Positions 25,801 to 35,228 of a stretch of DNA of 64,000 bases are shown here, piece after piece. The notes beneath the pieces are model-generated. The model was not told the DNA's origin. It did not search any database and saw only the letters and a program-made list of their open reading frames with translations. A program made the position numbers and the translations under genes. Within the stretch, counting starts at the first letter, position 1. Each line of letters begins with the position of its first letter. Where the stretch lies: contig JAJDCD010000023.1 of assembly GCA_029261035.1 (NCBI GenBank), forward strand, positions 372,001 through 436,000, given 5' to 3'. This DNA comes from Candidatus Omnitrophota bacterium (GTDB lineage Bacteria; Omnitrophota; Omnitrophia; Omnitrophales; JACROU01).

Positions 25801-27018
25801 ATGAAAACCGCAAATCGAAAAAACGGAAAACTAACTAAAAAAACCCTCTCAAACGGAAAAAAAACTACTTCTAATAGCTTGTCTGAGCTCGAAACGAGCG
25901 TAAAGGACCGTTATGCAAAAGGAGCTATTAAGAGAGAAGAGGCGCTTTGCTGCCCGGTGAGTTATGATCCTAAGTACTTAAAGGTTATTCCAAAAGAAAT
26001 TATTGATAAAGACTATGGTTGCGGGGATCCTTCTCAGTATGTGAATGAAGGGGAAGTTGTTTTAGATTTAGGTTCTGGTGGGGGGAAAATCTGTTATATC
26101 GCTTCTCAAAAAGTAGGGCCGAAGGGGAAAGTGATTGGTGTGGATTTTAACCCAACAATGCTTCGTTTAGCTCGAAAACATCAAAAGGAAATGGCAAAAA
26201 GAATTGGTTGGGCTAACGTGGAATTTAAGCGAGGAAGAATTCAAGATCTTCAAACAGATTTTGACTTAGTAGATAAAAAAGTTTCTAATAAAAAAGTTAA
26301 GAATGCGGATGACTTTTTGAAGCTTCAAGGAAAAATTGATCAGCTTAAAAAAGAAACGCCATTAATTCCAGATAACTCTGTTGATGTGATTGTTTCTAAT
26401 TGCGTTCTTAACCTTGTCGGAAACGATGAAAGAAAACAATTATTTAAAGAAATGTTTCGTGTGTTGAAAAAAGGTGGACGTGTTGCAATATCTGATATTG
26501 TGTCTGATGAATTTGTTCCGCAAGAGCTTCAGGATGATGATTATTTGTGGAGTGGATGTATTTCAGGAGCATTTCAAGAAAAGGCATTCGTTGAAGCTTT
26601 TGAAGAGGTTGGTTTTTACGGAATAGAAATTGAAAAAAGAGATGAGAAACCTTGGCAAACAGTAAAAGGAATTGAGTTTCGTTCCGTGACGCTTATTGCT
26701 TACAAAGGTAAAGAAGGCCCTTGTTTAGAAAGAAATCAAGCTGTTATATACAAGGGGCCATGGAAACAAGTTCTAGATGATGATGGGCATATCTTAAGAA
26801 GAGGTGCTTTTACTGCTGTTTGTGATAAAACATTTAACATTTATTCTCGCGCACCTTACAACAAAGATATTATTCCTGTTCCTCCAATTAAAAACATTTC
26901 CTTGTCTAAAGCAACAGAATTTGATTGTCAACGTTCTGTTGAACGTCATCCCAAAGAGACAAAGGGGCAGGCTTATGACGCCACCATTGAAGCGTGCTCT
27001 ACAGAAAGCTGTTGCTAG
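25801..27018 (+). CDS. arsM: Arsenite SAM methyltransferase, ArsM-like (arsenosugar type)
   Basis: Start ATG 25801 follows ggaaaggaaac; an upstream in-frame ATG at 25762 has no site. The SAM motif VLDLGSGGGKICYIAS is at about residue 86. Three cysteines expected to bind As(III) are visible in YGCGDPSQY, VSNCVLNLVG and SGCISGAF; the tail ends STESCC. About 405 residues, longer than simple ArsM because of an internal Lys-rich insertion and a C-terminal extension. The ArsS-like gene 48 bases downstream supports an arsenosugar pathway. Methylation of another soft-metal substrate cannot be excluded. Confidence 0.8.
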   Translation: MKTANRKNGKLTKKTLSNGKKTTSNSLSELETSVKDRYAKGAIKREEALCCPVSYDPKYLKVIPKEIIDKDYGCGDPSQYVNEGEVVLDLGSGGGKICYIASQKVGPKGKVIGVDFNPTMLRLARKHQKEMAKRIGWANVEFKRGRIQDLQTDFDLVDKKVSNKKVKNADDFLKLQGKIDQLKKETPLIPDNSVDVIVSNCVLNLVGNDERKQLFKEMFRVLKKGGRVAISDIVSDEFVPQELQDDDYLWSGCISGAFQEKAFVEAFEEVGFYGIEIEKRDEKPWQTVKGIEFRSVTLIAYKGKEGPCLERNQAVIYKGPWKQVLDDDGHILRRGAFTAVCDKTFNIYSRAPYNKDIIPVPPIKNISLSKATEFDCQRSVERHPKETKGQAYDATIEACSTESCC

Positions 27019-27066
27019 TTCGCTTTTAGCTAATGGCTGATAGCTATAAAAAGTAGGAGGCTCCTT

Positions 27067-28029
27067 TTGAATCGTTTTGAGACCGTTATAAAAGAAAATA
27101 ATCTCGCCATTGAGAAGCGTGTAGATACTCTTCAAGTTAACATTGGAAAACTTTGCAATCTTGCCTGCACGCATTGTCATGTGGAATCCAGTCCGTTAAA
27201 AGTAGAAGAAAATATGAATCGAGAAACTGCAGAAGCGGTTGTTCGATTTATGGATCAAGTAGAAATTAAGACACTTGATCTTACGGGAGGGGCTCCGGAA
27301 CTCAATCCTCATTTTAGATATGTTGTTACCGAAGCGTGTAAACGTAATATTCAGGTTATGGACCGGTGTAATTTAACGGTTCTGTATGAACCAGGCCAAG
27401 AAGATACGGCGCAATTTTTAGCAGATAATAAAGTGGAAATTGTTGCTTCTTTACCGTGTTATCTTCAGGAGAATGTAGATAAACAAAGAGGAAAAGGGAC
27501 TTTTGATAAATCCCTGGAAGCGTTACAGCTGCTTAATAAATTGGGTTATGGTAAAGAAGAAACCGGATTGAAACTTAATTTGGTTTATAACCCAGTAGGA
27601 CCTCATTTGCCACCAACTCAAGAAAGTTTAATCGGAGAATATAAGGCGCGTCTCTTAGAAGATTACGGCATTGTTTTTAACGACTTGTTTACAATAACTA
27701 ATATGCCTATCAAGCGATATGAGAAATACCTCAAAGCTTTTGATCAGTATGAGGAATATGTAGAGTTGTTGATCAATAGTTTTAATCCAAAAACAGTTTC
27801 AAGTTTAATGTGTATTAATACTTTAAGTGTGAGTTGGGATGGAAAGTTGTATGATTGTGATTTTAACCAAGCTTTGAATATGCGAGTAAATGGTCGTGAC
27901 AATGGATCCAAACCTACTATATTTGATGTGACTACAGATGAGTTAAAGCGCCATGAAGTTTTGACAGCAGATCATTGTTTTGCTTGTACCGCCGGTTCGG
28001 GTTCTTCCTGTACAGGATCTCTTGTTTAA
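27067..28029 (+). CDS. arsS: Arsenosugar biosynthesis radical SAM protein, ArsS-like
   Basis: TTG start at 27067, set by AGGAGG six bases earlier. The radical SAM cluster motif CNLACTHC (C30, C34, C37) is followed by LDLTGGAPELNPHFRYVV and VMDRCNLTVL, and the C-terminal DUF3641-type cysteine-rich region (SLMCINTLSVSWDGKLYDCD, DHCFACTAGSGSSC). 320 residues is standard. In characterised ArsM-ArsS pairs the radical enzyme transfers a 5'-deoxyadenosyl group to dimethylarsenite to make an arsenosugar precursor; the same is expected here. Confidence 0.88.
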   Translation: MNRFETVIKENNLAIEKRVDTLQVNIGKLCNLACTHCHVESSPLKVEENMNRETAEAVVRFMDQVEIKTLDLTGGAPELNPHFRYVVTEACKRNIQVMDRCNLTVLYEPGQEDTAQFLADNKVEIVASLPCYLQENVDKQRGKGTFDKSLEALQLLNKLGYGKEETGLKLNLVYNPVGPHLPPTQESLIGEYKARLLEDYGIVFNDLFTITNMPIKRYEKYLKAFDQYEEYVELLINSFNPKTVSSLMCINTLSVSWDGKLYDCDFNQALNMRVNGRDNGSKPTIFDVTTDELKRHEVLTADHCFACTAGSGSSCTGSLV

Positions 28030-28070
28030 CCTCATAAAGTTAGAAAGTTGAATTTCATTTCTTTTTAATT

Positions 28071-28739
28071 ATGAAAATCTCCGTAATTATCCCAGTCTAT
28101 AATGAAGCAAAATGCATTGAGGGAACCTTAGAAAACCTTGTGTCTAATCATAACTTTTTTGAAGTTATTGTTGTTGATGCTGGAAGCGAAGATCAAACAG
28201 AATCTATTGCATCTCGTTTTGCTAAAGTGATTCAATCAAAAAAAGGAAGAGCAGAGCAAATGAACCGAGGCGCCGAACTGGCTTTGGGAGACGTGCTTCT
28301 TTTTTTACATGCAGACACTTTTTTGCCTCCTAATGCATTTGATTTAATCAAAAATACATTAGAAACAACCTCCTATGAGGCGGGGCGATTTTATATGCAG
28401 TTTGATGACCGTCGTTGGTCTCTACGTTTTTTTTCTACCTATACGCGTTTGAGATGCTTCTCCTATGGAGATCAGGCCCTATTTATACGTAAGAAATTAT
28501 TTAATCGAATGAAAGGCTTTAGCACTCAGGTTCCTTTTGAGGATGTGGATTTTTTTAGCCGCCTTTCAAAGGGAAAGAAGTTTGCTGTTATTAAAGAGCC
28601 GGTTATTACTTCTGCAAGAAGATTTGTGTCTCAAGGGACTTGGACTCAAAAGTGGATTAATCTTCTGCTCATTTGTTTTTACTACTTTGGATTTGATATT
28701 ACAGGGTTGAAACGGAAGTTATACCCTGATCTTAGGTGA
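28071..28739 (+). CDS. GT2 transferase, radical-SAM/selenodomain-associated type 2
   Basis: 222 residues of GT-A fold: ISVIIPVYNEAKCIEGTLEN, VIVVDAGSEDQTESIA, KGRAEQMNRGAELALGDVLL, FLHADTFLPPNAF and GFSTQVPFEDVDFFSRL. These match the TIGR04283 family, which co-occurs with TIGR04282 and ArsS. It closes the arsenosugar-type cluster. In arsenosugar phospholipid routes a glycosyl transfer step is needed; assigning that step to this protein is inference. Confidence 0.85.
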   Translation: MKISVIIPVYNEAKCIEGTLENLVSNHNFFEVIVVDAGSEDQTESIASRFAKVIQSKKGRAEQMNRGAELALGDVLLFLHADTFLPPNAFDLIKNTLETTSYEAGRFYMQFDDRRWSLRFFSTYTRLRCFSYGDQALFIRKKLFNRMKGFSTQVPFEDVDFFSRLSKGKKFAVIKEPVITSARRFVSQGTWTQKWINLLLICFYYFGFDITGLKRKLYPDLR

Positions 28740-28813
28740 CAGAAGTCGGAGGTTAGTAAAAAGAAGAAGCTGCCACCTCGCAATGACGGTTTATAATTAA
28801 AAGGAGTTTGATT

Positions 28814-29590
28814 TTGAAATTGATTGTTGTTCTTTCATCGCTATCTTTTCTATTTTTATTAGAGCATTATTGGCCTCTTTTTAAAGGAAGAAAACATCAT
28901 TTCAAACACGCCTTTCCAAATTTGTTGATAGCGGTAACGAATGGAATTGTAATAGCGGTATTTTTTTCTGGATTAACTATAGCTGTGATTGAATGGGCAA
29001 AGGTTCATGAATTTGGTTTATTGCGTTTAGTTTCGTTGCCGACATGGATGAATTTTGTATTGGCATTTGTCCTCTTTGATCTTTGGATGTATTTGTGGCA
29101 TGTGCTGTTACATAAAGGCCCTTTGTGGCGATTGCATCGCATGCATCATAGTGATACGGAAATGGACACGACAACAGCTCTGCGGTTTCACCCCATTGAA
29201 ATTGTGATTTCAACAACGGCACGGTTAGCTGTATTACCTTTATTAGGTTTAGATTTAATTCATTTAGTTGTCTACGAAATGTGTCTTCAACCCGTCATTT
29301 TTTTTCACCATAGCAACTGGTCTCTTCCAGAGAAAATAGACTCCATTTTAAGGTTGTTCATTGTGACTCCGAATATGCACCGAGTACATCATTCTCAGAT
29401 TCTTAAGGAAACTAATTCGAACTATTCGAGCATTCTCTCTATTTGGGATCGGGTTTTTGGCTCATTTATCCATCGGAAAGATGTGCTTGCTATTGATTAT
29501 GGAATAGGCTATTTTGAAGGAGCAAAATGGCAGAAATTCTGGGGAATGTTAAAAATACCTTTTGTGTTATCTTTAAAGAGGAGGCAGTAA
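28814..29590 (+). CDS. Sterol desaturase / fatty acid hydroxylase superfamily membrane protein
   Basis: TTG 28814 is chosen because AAGGAG lies seven bases upstream; TTG 28808 is in frame but too close to it. Four hydrophobic stretches and the diiron histidine clusters are seen: LWHVLLH, LHRMHHSD, FHPIE, FFHHSNW and HRVHHSQ. Enzymes of this superfamily hydroxylate or desaturate lipids at the membrane; the bacterial substrate is unknown. The stop overlaps the start of the transglutaminase-like gene (TAATG). Confidence 0.85.
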   Translation: MKLIVVLSSLSFLFLLEHYWPLFKGRKHHFKHAFPNLLIAVTNGIVIAVFFSGLTIAVIEWAKVHEFGLLRLVSLPTWMNFVLAFVLFDLWMYLWHVLLHKGPLWRLHRMHHSDTEMDTTTALRFHPIEIVISTTARLAVLPLLGLDLIHLVVYEMCLQPVIFFHHSNWSLPEKIDSILRLFIVTPNMHRVHHSQILKETNSNYSSILSIWDRVFGSFIHRKDVLAIDYGIGYFEGAKWQKFWGMLKIPFVLSLKRRQ

Positions 29591-30567
29591 TGAGATATGG
29601 TTTGATTAGTATCATTATCATAGGAGGTTTCGTTTTTACTCTTAGTTTATTAAATAAGAATGTAGAAGCTCAACCTTTTTCTGCTGAGAGACAGTTTAGC
29701 GTTCAGTATTCGGCCACAATGAAGGCATTTCCTCAGACGGCGCAGTCCATCAAAGTTTGGGTTCCTCTAGCGAGCAGTCGAGATGGTCAAGAAATCATCA
29801 GCCGTAAGATTACAGTTCCTGTTCCTTATGAAATTAAAAAAGACTCTAAACTCAATAATGAAATTTTGTATTTTGAAGTTCCGGTAGATCAACTAGATTT
29901 AATCACAGTTGTTATTGACTATGAGGCTAAACTGAATCAAGAGTCGTATCGAAATTCTAGTTTAACAGAAGATTTAACCCCATTTCTGGATCCATCTAAG
30001 CTTATGGTTGTTAATTCTGAAGTTAAACAACGGGCTCAAGAAGCAACGCAAGGAAAAGGTGCTGTTCAGCAAAAAGCCAAAGGTATATTTGATTACGTGA
30101 TTAATCATATGAGTTACGACAAAAGTGTTCCTGGTTATGGAAAAGGAGACACGATACGTGCTTGTGATATTGCTAAAGGGAATTGCACCGATTTCCATTC
30201 TTTATTTATATCGATGTCTTTAGCTGAGAACATCCCCGCTCGTTTTAAAATAGGGCTTCCAATTCCAGAAAGTATGGATGAAGGCAAAATAAAAGGTTAC
30301 CACTGTTGGGCAGAGTATTATCACCCTGAAGAGGGTTGGCAGCAAGTAGATGCTTCTGAAGCAAAGAAGAACCCAGAAAGAAAAGAGACTTATTTTGGTG
30401 GGATAGATACGGGTAAGTTTTTAATCAGTGTTGGGAGAGATGTGGAGCTTTCTCCTCCAAATGCTGGAGACCCTGTGAATATTTTCTTTTATCCTTACGT
30501 CGAAGTAGATGGAGAGCCTTTTAACGAGATTAGCACAGAGTTCTATTTTAAAAACAAAACGGCTTAA
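29590..30567 (+). CDS. Exported transglutaminase-like protein
   Basis: ATG 29590 overlaps the previous stop. Signal/anchor segment LISIIIIGGFVFTLSLL, a beta-rich domain (residues about 35-130) and a transglutaminase-like core: Cys about 198 in GNCTDFHSLF, His about 239 in GYHCWAEYY and Asp about 253 in VDASEA, a complete papain-type triad. About 325 residues. Such periplasmic proteins may act as proteases or peptide modifiers. The coupling to a lipid-modifying enzyme is suggestive but unexplained. Confidence 0.85.
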   Translation: MRYGLISIIIIGGFVFTLSLLNKNVEAQPFSAERQFSVQYSATMKAFPQTAQSIKVWVPLASSRDGQEIISRKITVPVPYEIKKDSKLNNEILYFEVPVDQLDLITVVIDYEAKLNQESYRNSSLTEDLTPFLDPSKLMVVNSEVKQRAQEATQGKGAVQQKAKGIFDYVINHMSYDKSVPGYGKGDTIRACDIAKGNCTDFHSLFISMSLAENIPARFKIGLPIPESMDEGKIKGYHCWAEYYHPEEGWQQVDASEAKKNPERKETYFGGIDTGKFLISVGRDVELSPPNAGDPVNIFFYPYVEVDGEPFNEISTEFYFKNKTA

Positions 30568-30605
30568 ATTAATAAATTTTTAAGCTATTCAAACAGGAGA
30601 AAGAT

Positions 30606-30839
30606 ATGAAAAACTTACTTAAAAGCTTTTTGTTGGTAATGCTTGTATTTGTTTTCTTTGCAGCGCCTCATTCAGTTGTTCAAGCCGGTGAACATGGTGG
30701 AACAGCGGTGATTGAAGACGTCGTGGAGGAAATGGATGAAGTGATAGAAGACGGCATGGAGGAAATGGATGAAGTAGTTGAAGAAGGTGAAGAAGTTGTG
30801 AAAGAACATGGTGGTTCTCATCATGACGGTTCTCACTAG
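30606..30839 (+). CDS. Small exported acidic, histidine-tailed protein
   Basis: 77 residues: a signal peptide (FLLVMLVFVFFAAPHSVVQA), then a strongly acidic region with an internal repeat EEMDEVIEDGMEEMDEVVEE, and a His/Gly-rich tail (EHGGSHHDGSH). The composition suggests metal or cation binding (inference). Strong acaggagaaag site. It ends in an efficient terminator. Confidence 0.65.
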   Translation: MKNLLKSFLLVMLVFVFFAAPHSVVQAGEHGGTAVIEDVVEEMDEVIEDGMEEMDEVVEEGEEVVKEHGGSHHDGSH

Positions 30840-30850
30840 ATTCTAAGTTG

Positions 30851-30895
30851 GAATATGCGCAAGATGGCTTGTTTTTTTCTTGCGCATATTCTTTT
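30851..30895 (+). terminator. Intrinsic terminator
   Basis: GAATATGCGCAAG (30851-30863) and CTTGCGCATATTC (30879-30891) form a perfect 13-base stem followed by TTTTG. It ends the operon that starts with the desaturase gene. Confidence 0.8.
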
Positions 30896-30934
30896 GCAAC
30901 AAGTCCTATTTAAAACTAAATAAAGAGGTGTTTT

Positions 30935-31339
30935 ATGTTCGTTCGAAAAATTACTTTTATGGTAGCATTGTTAATTTTTAGTTTAAGTTTTGGTGCTTTG
31001 TGGGCTCAGCCTTCTGCTGAAGGATTGAGACAAACAATTCGGGACTATATCGCTGATGAAGAGGCATTTATGGGAGCTTTTTCTGTTGTCGATCCTAGAA
31101 CAGGCAATGAAAGAACCTTAGAGCTTATTCGTGTCCACGAGCGTGTTGGGAAAACAGGGGATTACTATTACTCTTGTACGGATATGAAAGATGTTAATAG
31201 CGGAGATGAGTTGGATTTAGATTTTGATATTGAAGAAAAAAACGGAAAATTAAGTGTGGTTGAAGTGCGTATTCATAAAGATAATGGAAGTCCTCGTTAC
31301 ACTTATGATGCAAATGACAACTTAGTTCCTTTGAGCTAA
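30935..31339 (+). CDS. Small exported protein, unknown family
   Basis: 134 residues with signal peptide ([17 protein letters not shown]) and an agaggtg site. The mature part is acidic: [76 protein letters not shown]. The second half resembles a small beta-sheet domain. No assignment. It is 14 bases before the YyaL-like gene. Confidence 0.65.
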   Translation: MFVRKITFMVALLIFSLSFGALWAQPSAEGLRQTIRDYIADEEAFMGAFSVVDPRTGNERTLELIRVHERVGKTGDYYYSCTDMKDVNSGDELDLDFDIEEKNGKLSVVEVRIHKDNGSPRYTYDANDNLVPLS

Positions 31340-31353
31340 CTTACCTTATATAT

Positions 31354-33546
31354 ATGACAAAATATTCTTTTATACATTTAACAATTGTATTTGCTTTGTT
31401 GTTTTGTCATATACAACCTTTGGGTGCTGATATGCAATCGAATAAATATACCAATCGACTGAGCCAAGAGAAAAGCCCGTACTTGCTTCAACATGCACAC
31501 AATCCTGTGGATTGGTATGCTTGGAATGAGGAAGCTTTTGAAAAGGCACGGAAAGAAGATAAGCCTATTTTTCTTTCTGTGGGGTATTCAACCTGCCATT
31601 GGTGTCATGTTATGGAAAAAGAGTCTTTTGAAAATGAAGCGATTGCTCAGATTTTGAATGATCATTTTGTTTCCATTAAAGTCGACAGAGAAGAGCGTCC
31701 AGACGTAGACCAAGTTTATATGCAGGCTGTCATGGCGATGTCGGGTTCGGGTGGTTGGCCGATGAGTGTTTTTTTAACTCCAGATTTAAAACCCTTTTAT
31801 GGAGGAACTTATTTTCCACCTGAGGATAAATGGGGGAAGCCTGGGTTTGCGACTGTGCTTCGTTCGATTTCGGATAAATGGAAAGAGGACCGAGGCGTAT
31901 TGCTCAAATCGAGTGAAGAGATTTCCGAATTTTTAAAAGCACAAACTCAAAATAAGACAGAAGAAAGCAAAGAGCTTACGGAAGATGTGTTGAAAAAAGC
32001 ATTTCATCAGTATGAGTCTCAATACGATGCGGAGCTGGGTGGTTTTGGCCCCGCACCTAAATTCCCTCGAACTCCTATTGTTTCTTTTCTTCTTCGCTAT
32101 TGGAAAAGGGAAGGGGACGTGAAGGCAATCGAAATGTCTGAAAGAACTCTCCAGATGATGGCGTTGGGAGGGATGTATGACCATCTTGGAGGCGGGTTTC
32201 ATCGCTATTCAACCGATAAAAAATGGCATATTCCTCATTTTGAAAAAATGCTTTACGATCAAGCTTTGATATCAAAAACTTATTTAGAAGCCTACCAAGC
32301 AACTCAGAATTCTTTTTATGCCGATGTCGTGGGAGACATTTTTAATTATGTGCTCAGGGAGATGACAAGCTCCGAAGGGGGTTTCTATTCTGCAGAGGAT
32401 GCGGACAGCGCTGCTGACGAAGATAAGCCAGAGGATAAAACGGAAGGTGCTTTTTATGTTTGGGAAGAATCGGAAATTAAAAAAGCTTTAGGCAAAAAAA
32501 ATGCAGAGATTTTTAATTTTGCTTTTGGGGTTTTGCCTGGAGGAAATGCAGAAGTAGATCCTCATGGAGATTTTAAAGATAAGAATACTTTATATGTAGC
32601 GAATTTAGTTGAAGGTGTAGCGAAAAAATTTGATCGGACAGAACCAGAAATTCTAGAAATTTTAAAAAGTGGCAGAAAAAAATTATTTGAGCAACGCAGA
32701 GAAAGGTTGCGGCCTTATTTAGATGATAAAGTGCTTACAGATTGGAATGGTTTAATGATTTCCAGTTTGGCTTTTGGTTCAAGAGTGTTGGGAGATGATA
32801 ATTACAAGCAAGCAGCAATGAAAGCCGCTGATTTTATTTTGGATAAATTAGTAACCCCTGAAGGTCGGTTGCTTCATCGTTATCGCGATGGAGAATCAGG
32901 GATAACGGGTTTTATAGAGGATTATGCTTTTTTCATTTATGGTCTTTTGGATCTTTATGAAGCGACTTTCGAAGTTCGTTATTTAAAAGAAGCAATTCGG
33001 CTTGCTCAAGAAATGAAGCGCCTGTTTTGGGATAAAGAAAAAGGCGGCTTCTTTTTTACAGCTAGCGATGCAGAGCAGCTTATTTCTCCTATGAAAGAAA
33101 TTTATGATGGAGCTATTCCTTCAGGAAACTCTATGGCTACATTAGTTCTTTTAAGACTGAATCGAATGACCATGGAATCTGATTGGAATGAAGATGCTTT
33201 AAAAACGTTAAGTGCTTTTTCTTCAGAAATAGAGCGGATGCCTTCAGGGTACCCCCAGATGTTGATTGCCTTAGATTTTTCTTTAGGACCCAATAGAGAA
33301 GTTGTTTTGGCAGCGGAGAGCGCTAAGGATGTTCAACCTATGGTTGATGAGTTGTTTGGATCATTTCTACCCAATAAAGTTGTTTTATTCCATTCAGACA
33401 AAGAATCTAAGATAGAAGAAGTGGTTCCTTTTATTGAAGGGTACCTCCCTATGGGAGGAAAACCTACGGCTTATGTGTGTCAAAACTTTGCCTGCCAATT
33501 ACCTACGACAGAATTAACATCCTTTAAACAGCTCCTGAAAAAATAG
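31354..33546 (+). CDS. Exported thioredoxin-fold YyaL/DUF255 protein
   Basis: 730 residues. N-terminal hydrophobic sequence ([20 protein letters not shown]), unlike most family members, suggests export. The thioredoxin-like DUF255 domain follows: [37 protein letters not shown] (CxxC at about residues 79-82), DREERPDVD and [14 protein letters not shown]. The rest is a six-hairpin alpha-barrel ([54 protein letters not shown]). Its biochemical role is unclear in any organism; N-acylglucosamine-epimerase-like folds are related. Confidence 0.87.
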   Translation: MTKYSFIHLTIVFALLFCHIQPLGADMQSNKYTNRLSQEKSPYLLQHAHNPVDWYAWNEEAFEKARKEDKPIFLSVGYSTCHWCHVMEKESFENEAIAQILNDHFVSIKVDREERPDVDQVYMQAVMAMSGSGGWPMSVFLTPDLKPFYGGTYFPPEDKWGKPGFATVLRSISDKWKEDRGVLLKSSEEISEFLKAQTQNKTEESKELTEDVLKKAFHQYESQYDAELGGFGPAPKFPRTPIVSFLLRYWKREGDVKAIEMSERTLQMMALGGMYDHLGGGFHRYSTDKKWHIPHFEKMLYDQALISKTYLEAYQATQNSFYADVVGDIFNYVLREMTSSEGGFYSAEDADSAADEDKPEDKTEGAFYVWEESEIKKALGKKNAEIFNFAFGVLPGGNAEVDPHGDFKDKNTLYVANLVEGVAKKFDRTEPEILEILKSGRKKLFEQRRERLRPYLDDKVLTDWNGLMISSLAFGSRVLGDDNYKQAAMKAADFILDKLVTPEGRLLHRYRDGESGITGFIEDYAFFIYGLLDLYEATFEVRYLKEAIRLAQEMKRLFWDKEKGGFFFTASDAEQLISPMKEIYDGAIPSGNSMATLVLLRLNRMTMESDWNEDALKTLSAFSSEIERMPSGYPQMLIALDFSLGPNREVVLAAESAKDVQPMVDELFGSFLPNKVVLFHSDKESKIEEVVPFIEGYLPMGGKPTAYVCQNFACQLPTTELTSFKQLLKK

Positions 33547-33717
33547 ATATTTAAGTTGTTTAAATTAAATAACTTATAGTGATTTAAGTTTCTCACCACA
33601 CCCCTCTTATTTGCAAATAACTCCTTTGTAGGTTAAATTTAATGGACTTTTCATCTCGTCCAGATATAAGCCAAAGGTGAAGTCGTTATTTCATGAAAGG
33701 AAGCTAAACCCAAATTG

Positions 33718-35208
33718 ATGAAGTTAGATTACTTATTTCCTCTTAAATCTTTCTATTCTTTTTTATGTCTTTTGCTGATTATTAGCTTTGTCTGTCCTTC
33801 TGCGCAGGCATCCATTCCTTCGTCTTTAGCAACAGTACAAGAAGAATATATTTCTAATTTTTCTCATAATAAAAAAGAAGTTATTATTATCCAAGATTTG
33901 CATACATCCACTCAGGTTCAGGAAAATATTTCTGATGTGATTCGATACTATGTGAACGAGCAGAATGTCCAAGCAGTTGCTTATGAAGGAAATGAGGGAA
34001 TCGTTGAAGTAGAAAAATTATTTTGGTTTTCTGATATACAACTTAAAAAAGAAGTGGCAGGGAGCCTTTTAAAAAAGCTTCGTCTCTCAGGCCCTGAATA
34101 TGCGCGAGTGGTTAACAAGAAACCTTTTGAATTGCTGGGAATAGAAAATCATCAACTTTATCAAAAAAATATACAACAATTTAGAAAAGCACTCTACTTA
34201 AGGCAGGATGCAAAGAATAGAATTCTTTCTTTAAGAAAACAACTGTTACGCTCTTTGGCAGAGGTAGCTACTCCAGATGGAAAAAAGCTTCATAGGATGA
34301 TGGAAAATTTTCATAATCAAAGGCTGAAGTTGACGGATTACCTATTGTCTTTAATGGGTTGGTTCGAAGGGGGGGATGCTTCTTTGTCCGATTTGCCTCA
34401 TGTAAAGTTGTTGCTCGATTGGATTGAAGAGAATCGAGTTATAGATGCGGACCTATTAATCCAGGAATATGAAGAATTGCTCAAGGACCTTAAAATAGAT
34501 AAGCGAGCGTTTCAATTAGAATCGAATGAAGGGATGCAAAGCAAAGCATTTTGGAGCTATTTCGAGGCTCTCCAAAACGAAGTGAAGCAAAATTATCCTT
34601 ATTTAAATCATTGGGTTTCTTATCAAATTAAAATTCAGAAAATGAGGTCTTGGGATTTGTTTGAGGAATTAGAGCTTCTAGAAAATAGAGTTACAAAGAA
34701 AGTTATGAAGAGGAAAGAGTTAAAGGTTGTACATGCTTTGAAATACTTGGATCAAATAAAGAGAATTGTTTCTTTGAAAGCAACTCGCGCTGATTGGGAT
34801 TCTTATCTGAAGAACAAAAATGTATTTCAAGAGAGTTACTTCAACAAAATCATTAATAAGGTTTTAGGTAGTAAACAAAAAAGTTCTCATTATGATGTCG
34901 CGCTAGAAGACTTGCTGAAGGCGGCGGCGGAGTTTTATTTAGTAGCACAAGAACGAGATGAAGTGATTACTCATAATTTATTTTCTGTTTTAAAAAGACA
35001 CAATCGAGTTGTTCTGGTTGTGGGAGGGTTTCATACCGAAGGCCTTGTGCGTCAATTAAAGAAACAGAAAATTTCTTATTCCGTTCTTTCTCCTCATTAT
35101 AAGGGACAGGATCTAAAAGCTGAAAAAAGGTATTTTGATTCTATGATGAATTTAGATTGGGATCATCAGAAAGATACCATTAGTCTTTTCTCTGCGGCAT
35201 TCAACTAG
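33718..35208 (+). CDS. Exported TraB/Tiki/ChaN-like protein, shorter paralogue
   Basis: About 496 residues with a signal peptide (FLCLLLIISFVCPSAQAS). N-terminal motif IIIQDLHTSTQVQENI with YEG about 20 residues later, central LSGPEY and FELLGIENHQLY, and a C-terminal VVLVVGGFHTEGLVRQLKKQ. The same ordered motifs occur in the 1236-residue protein at 41888. The C-terminal block looks like the GAGHLxGxxxxL motif of TraB/Tiki-type metalloproteases, and the N-terminal DxH like their first His. The middle is a long charged helical region. The family link is inference from motif order. Confidence 0.6.
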   Translation: MKLDYLFPLKSFYSFLCLLLIISFVCPSAQASIPSSLATVQEEYISNFSHNKKEVIIIQDLHTSTQVQENISDVIRYYVNEQNVQAVAYEGNEGIVEVEKLFWFSDIQLKKEVAGSLLKKLRLSGPEYARVVNKKPFELLGIENHQLYQKNIQQFRKALYLRQDAKNRILSLRKQLLRSLAEVATPDGKKLHRMMENFHNQRLKLTDYLLSLMGWFEGGDASLSDLPHVKLLLDWIEENRVIDADLLIQEYEELLKDLKIDKRAFQLESNEGMQSKAFWSYFEALQNEVKQNYPYLNHWVSYQIKIQKMRSWDLFEELELLENRVTKKVMKRKELKVVHALKYLDQIKRIVSLKATRADWDSYLKNKNVFQESYFNKIINKVLGSKQKSSHYDVALEDLLKAAAEFYLVAQERDEVITHNLFSVLKRHNRVVLVVGGFHTEGLVRQLKKQKISYSVLSPHYKGQDLKAEKRYFDSMMNLDWDHQKDTISLFSAAFN

Positions 35209-35228
35209 AAAATCTCCACAACTAAAAA

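Noticed and set aside
33547-33717. Possible riboswitch ahead of 33718
   Set aside because: AT-rich without conserved motif or stable stem that I can recognise.
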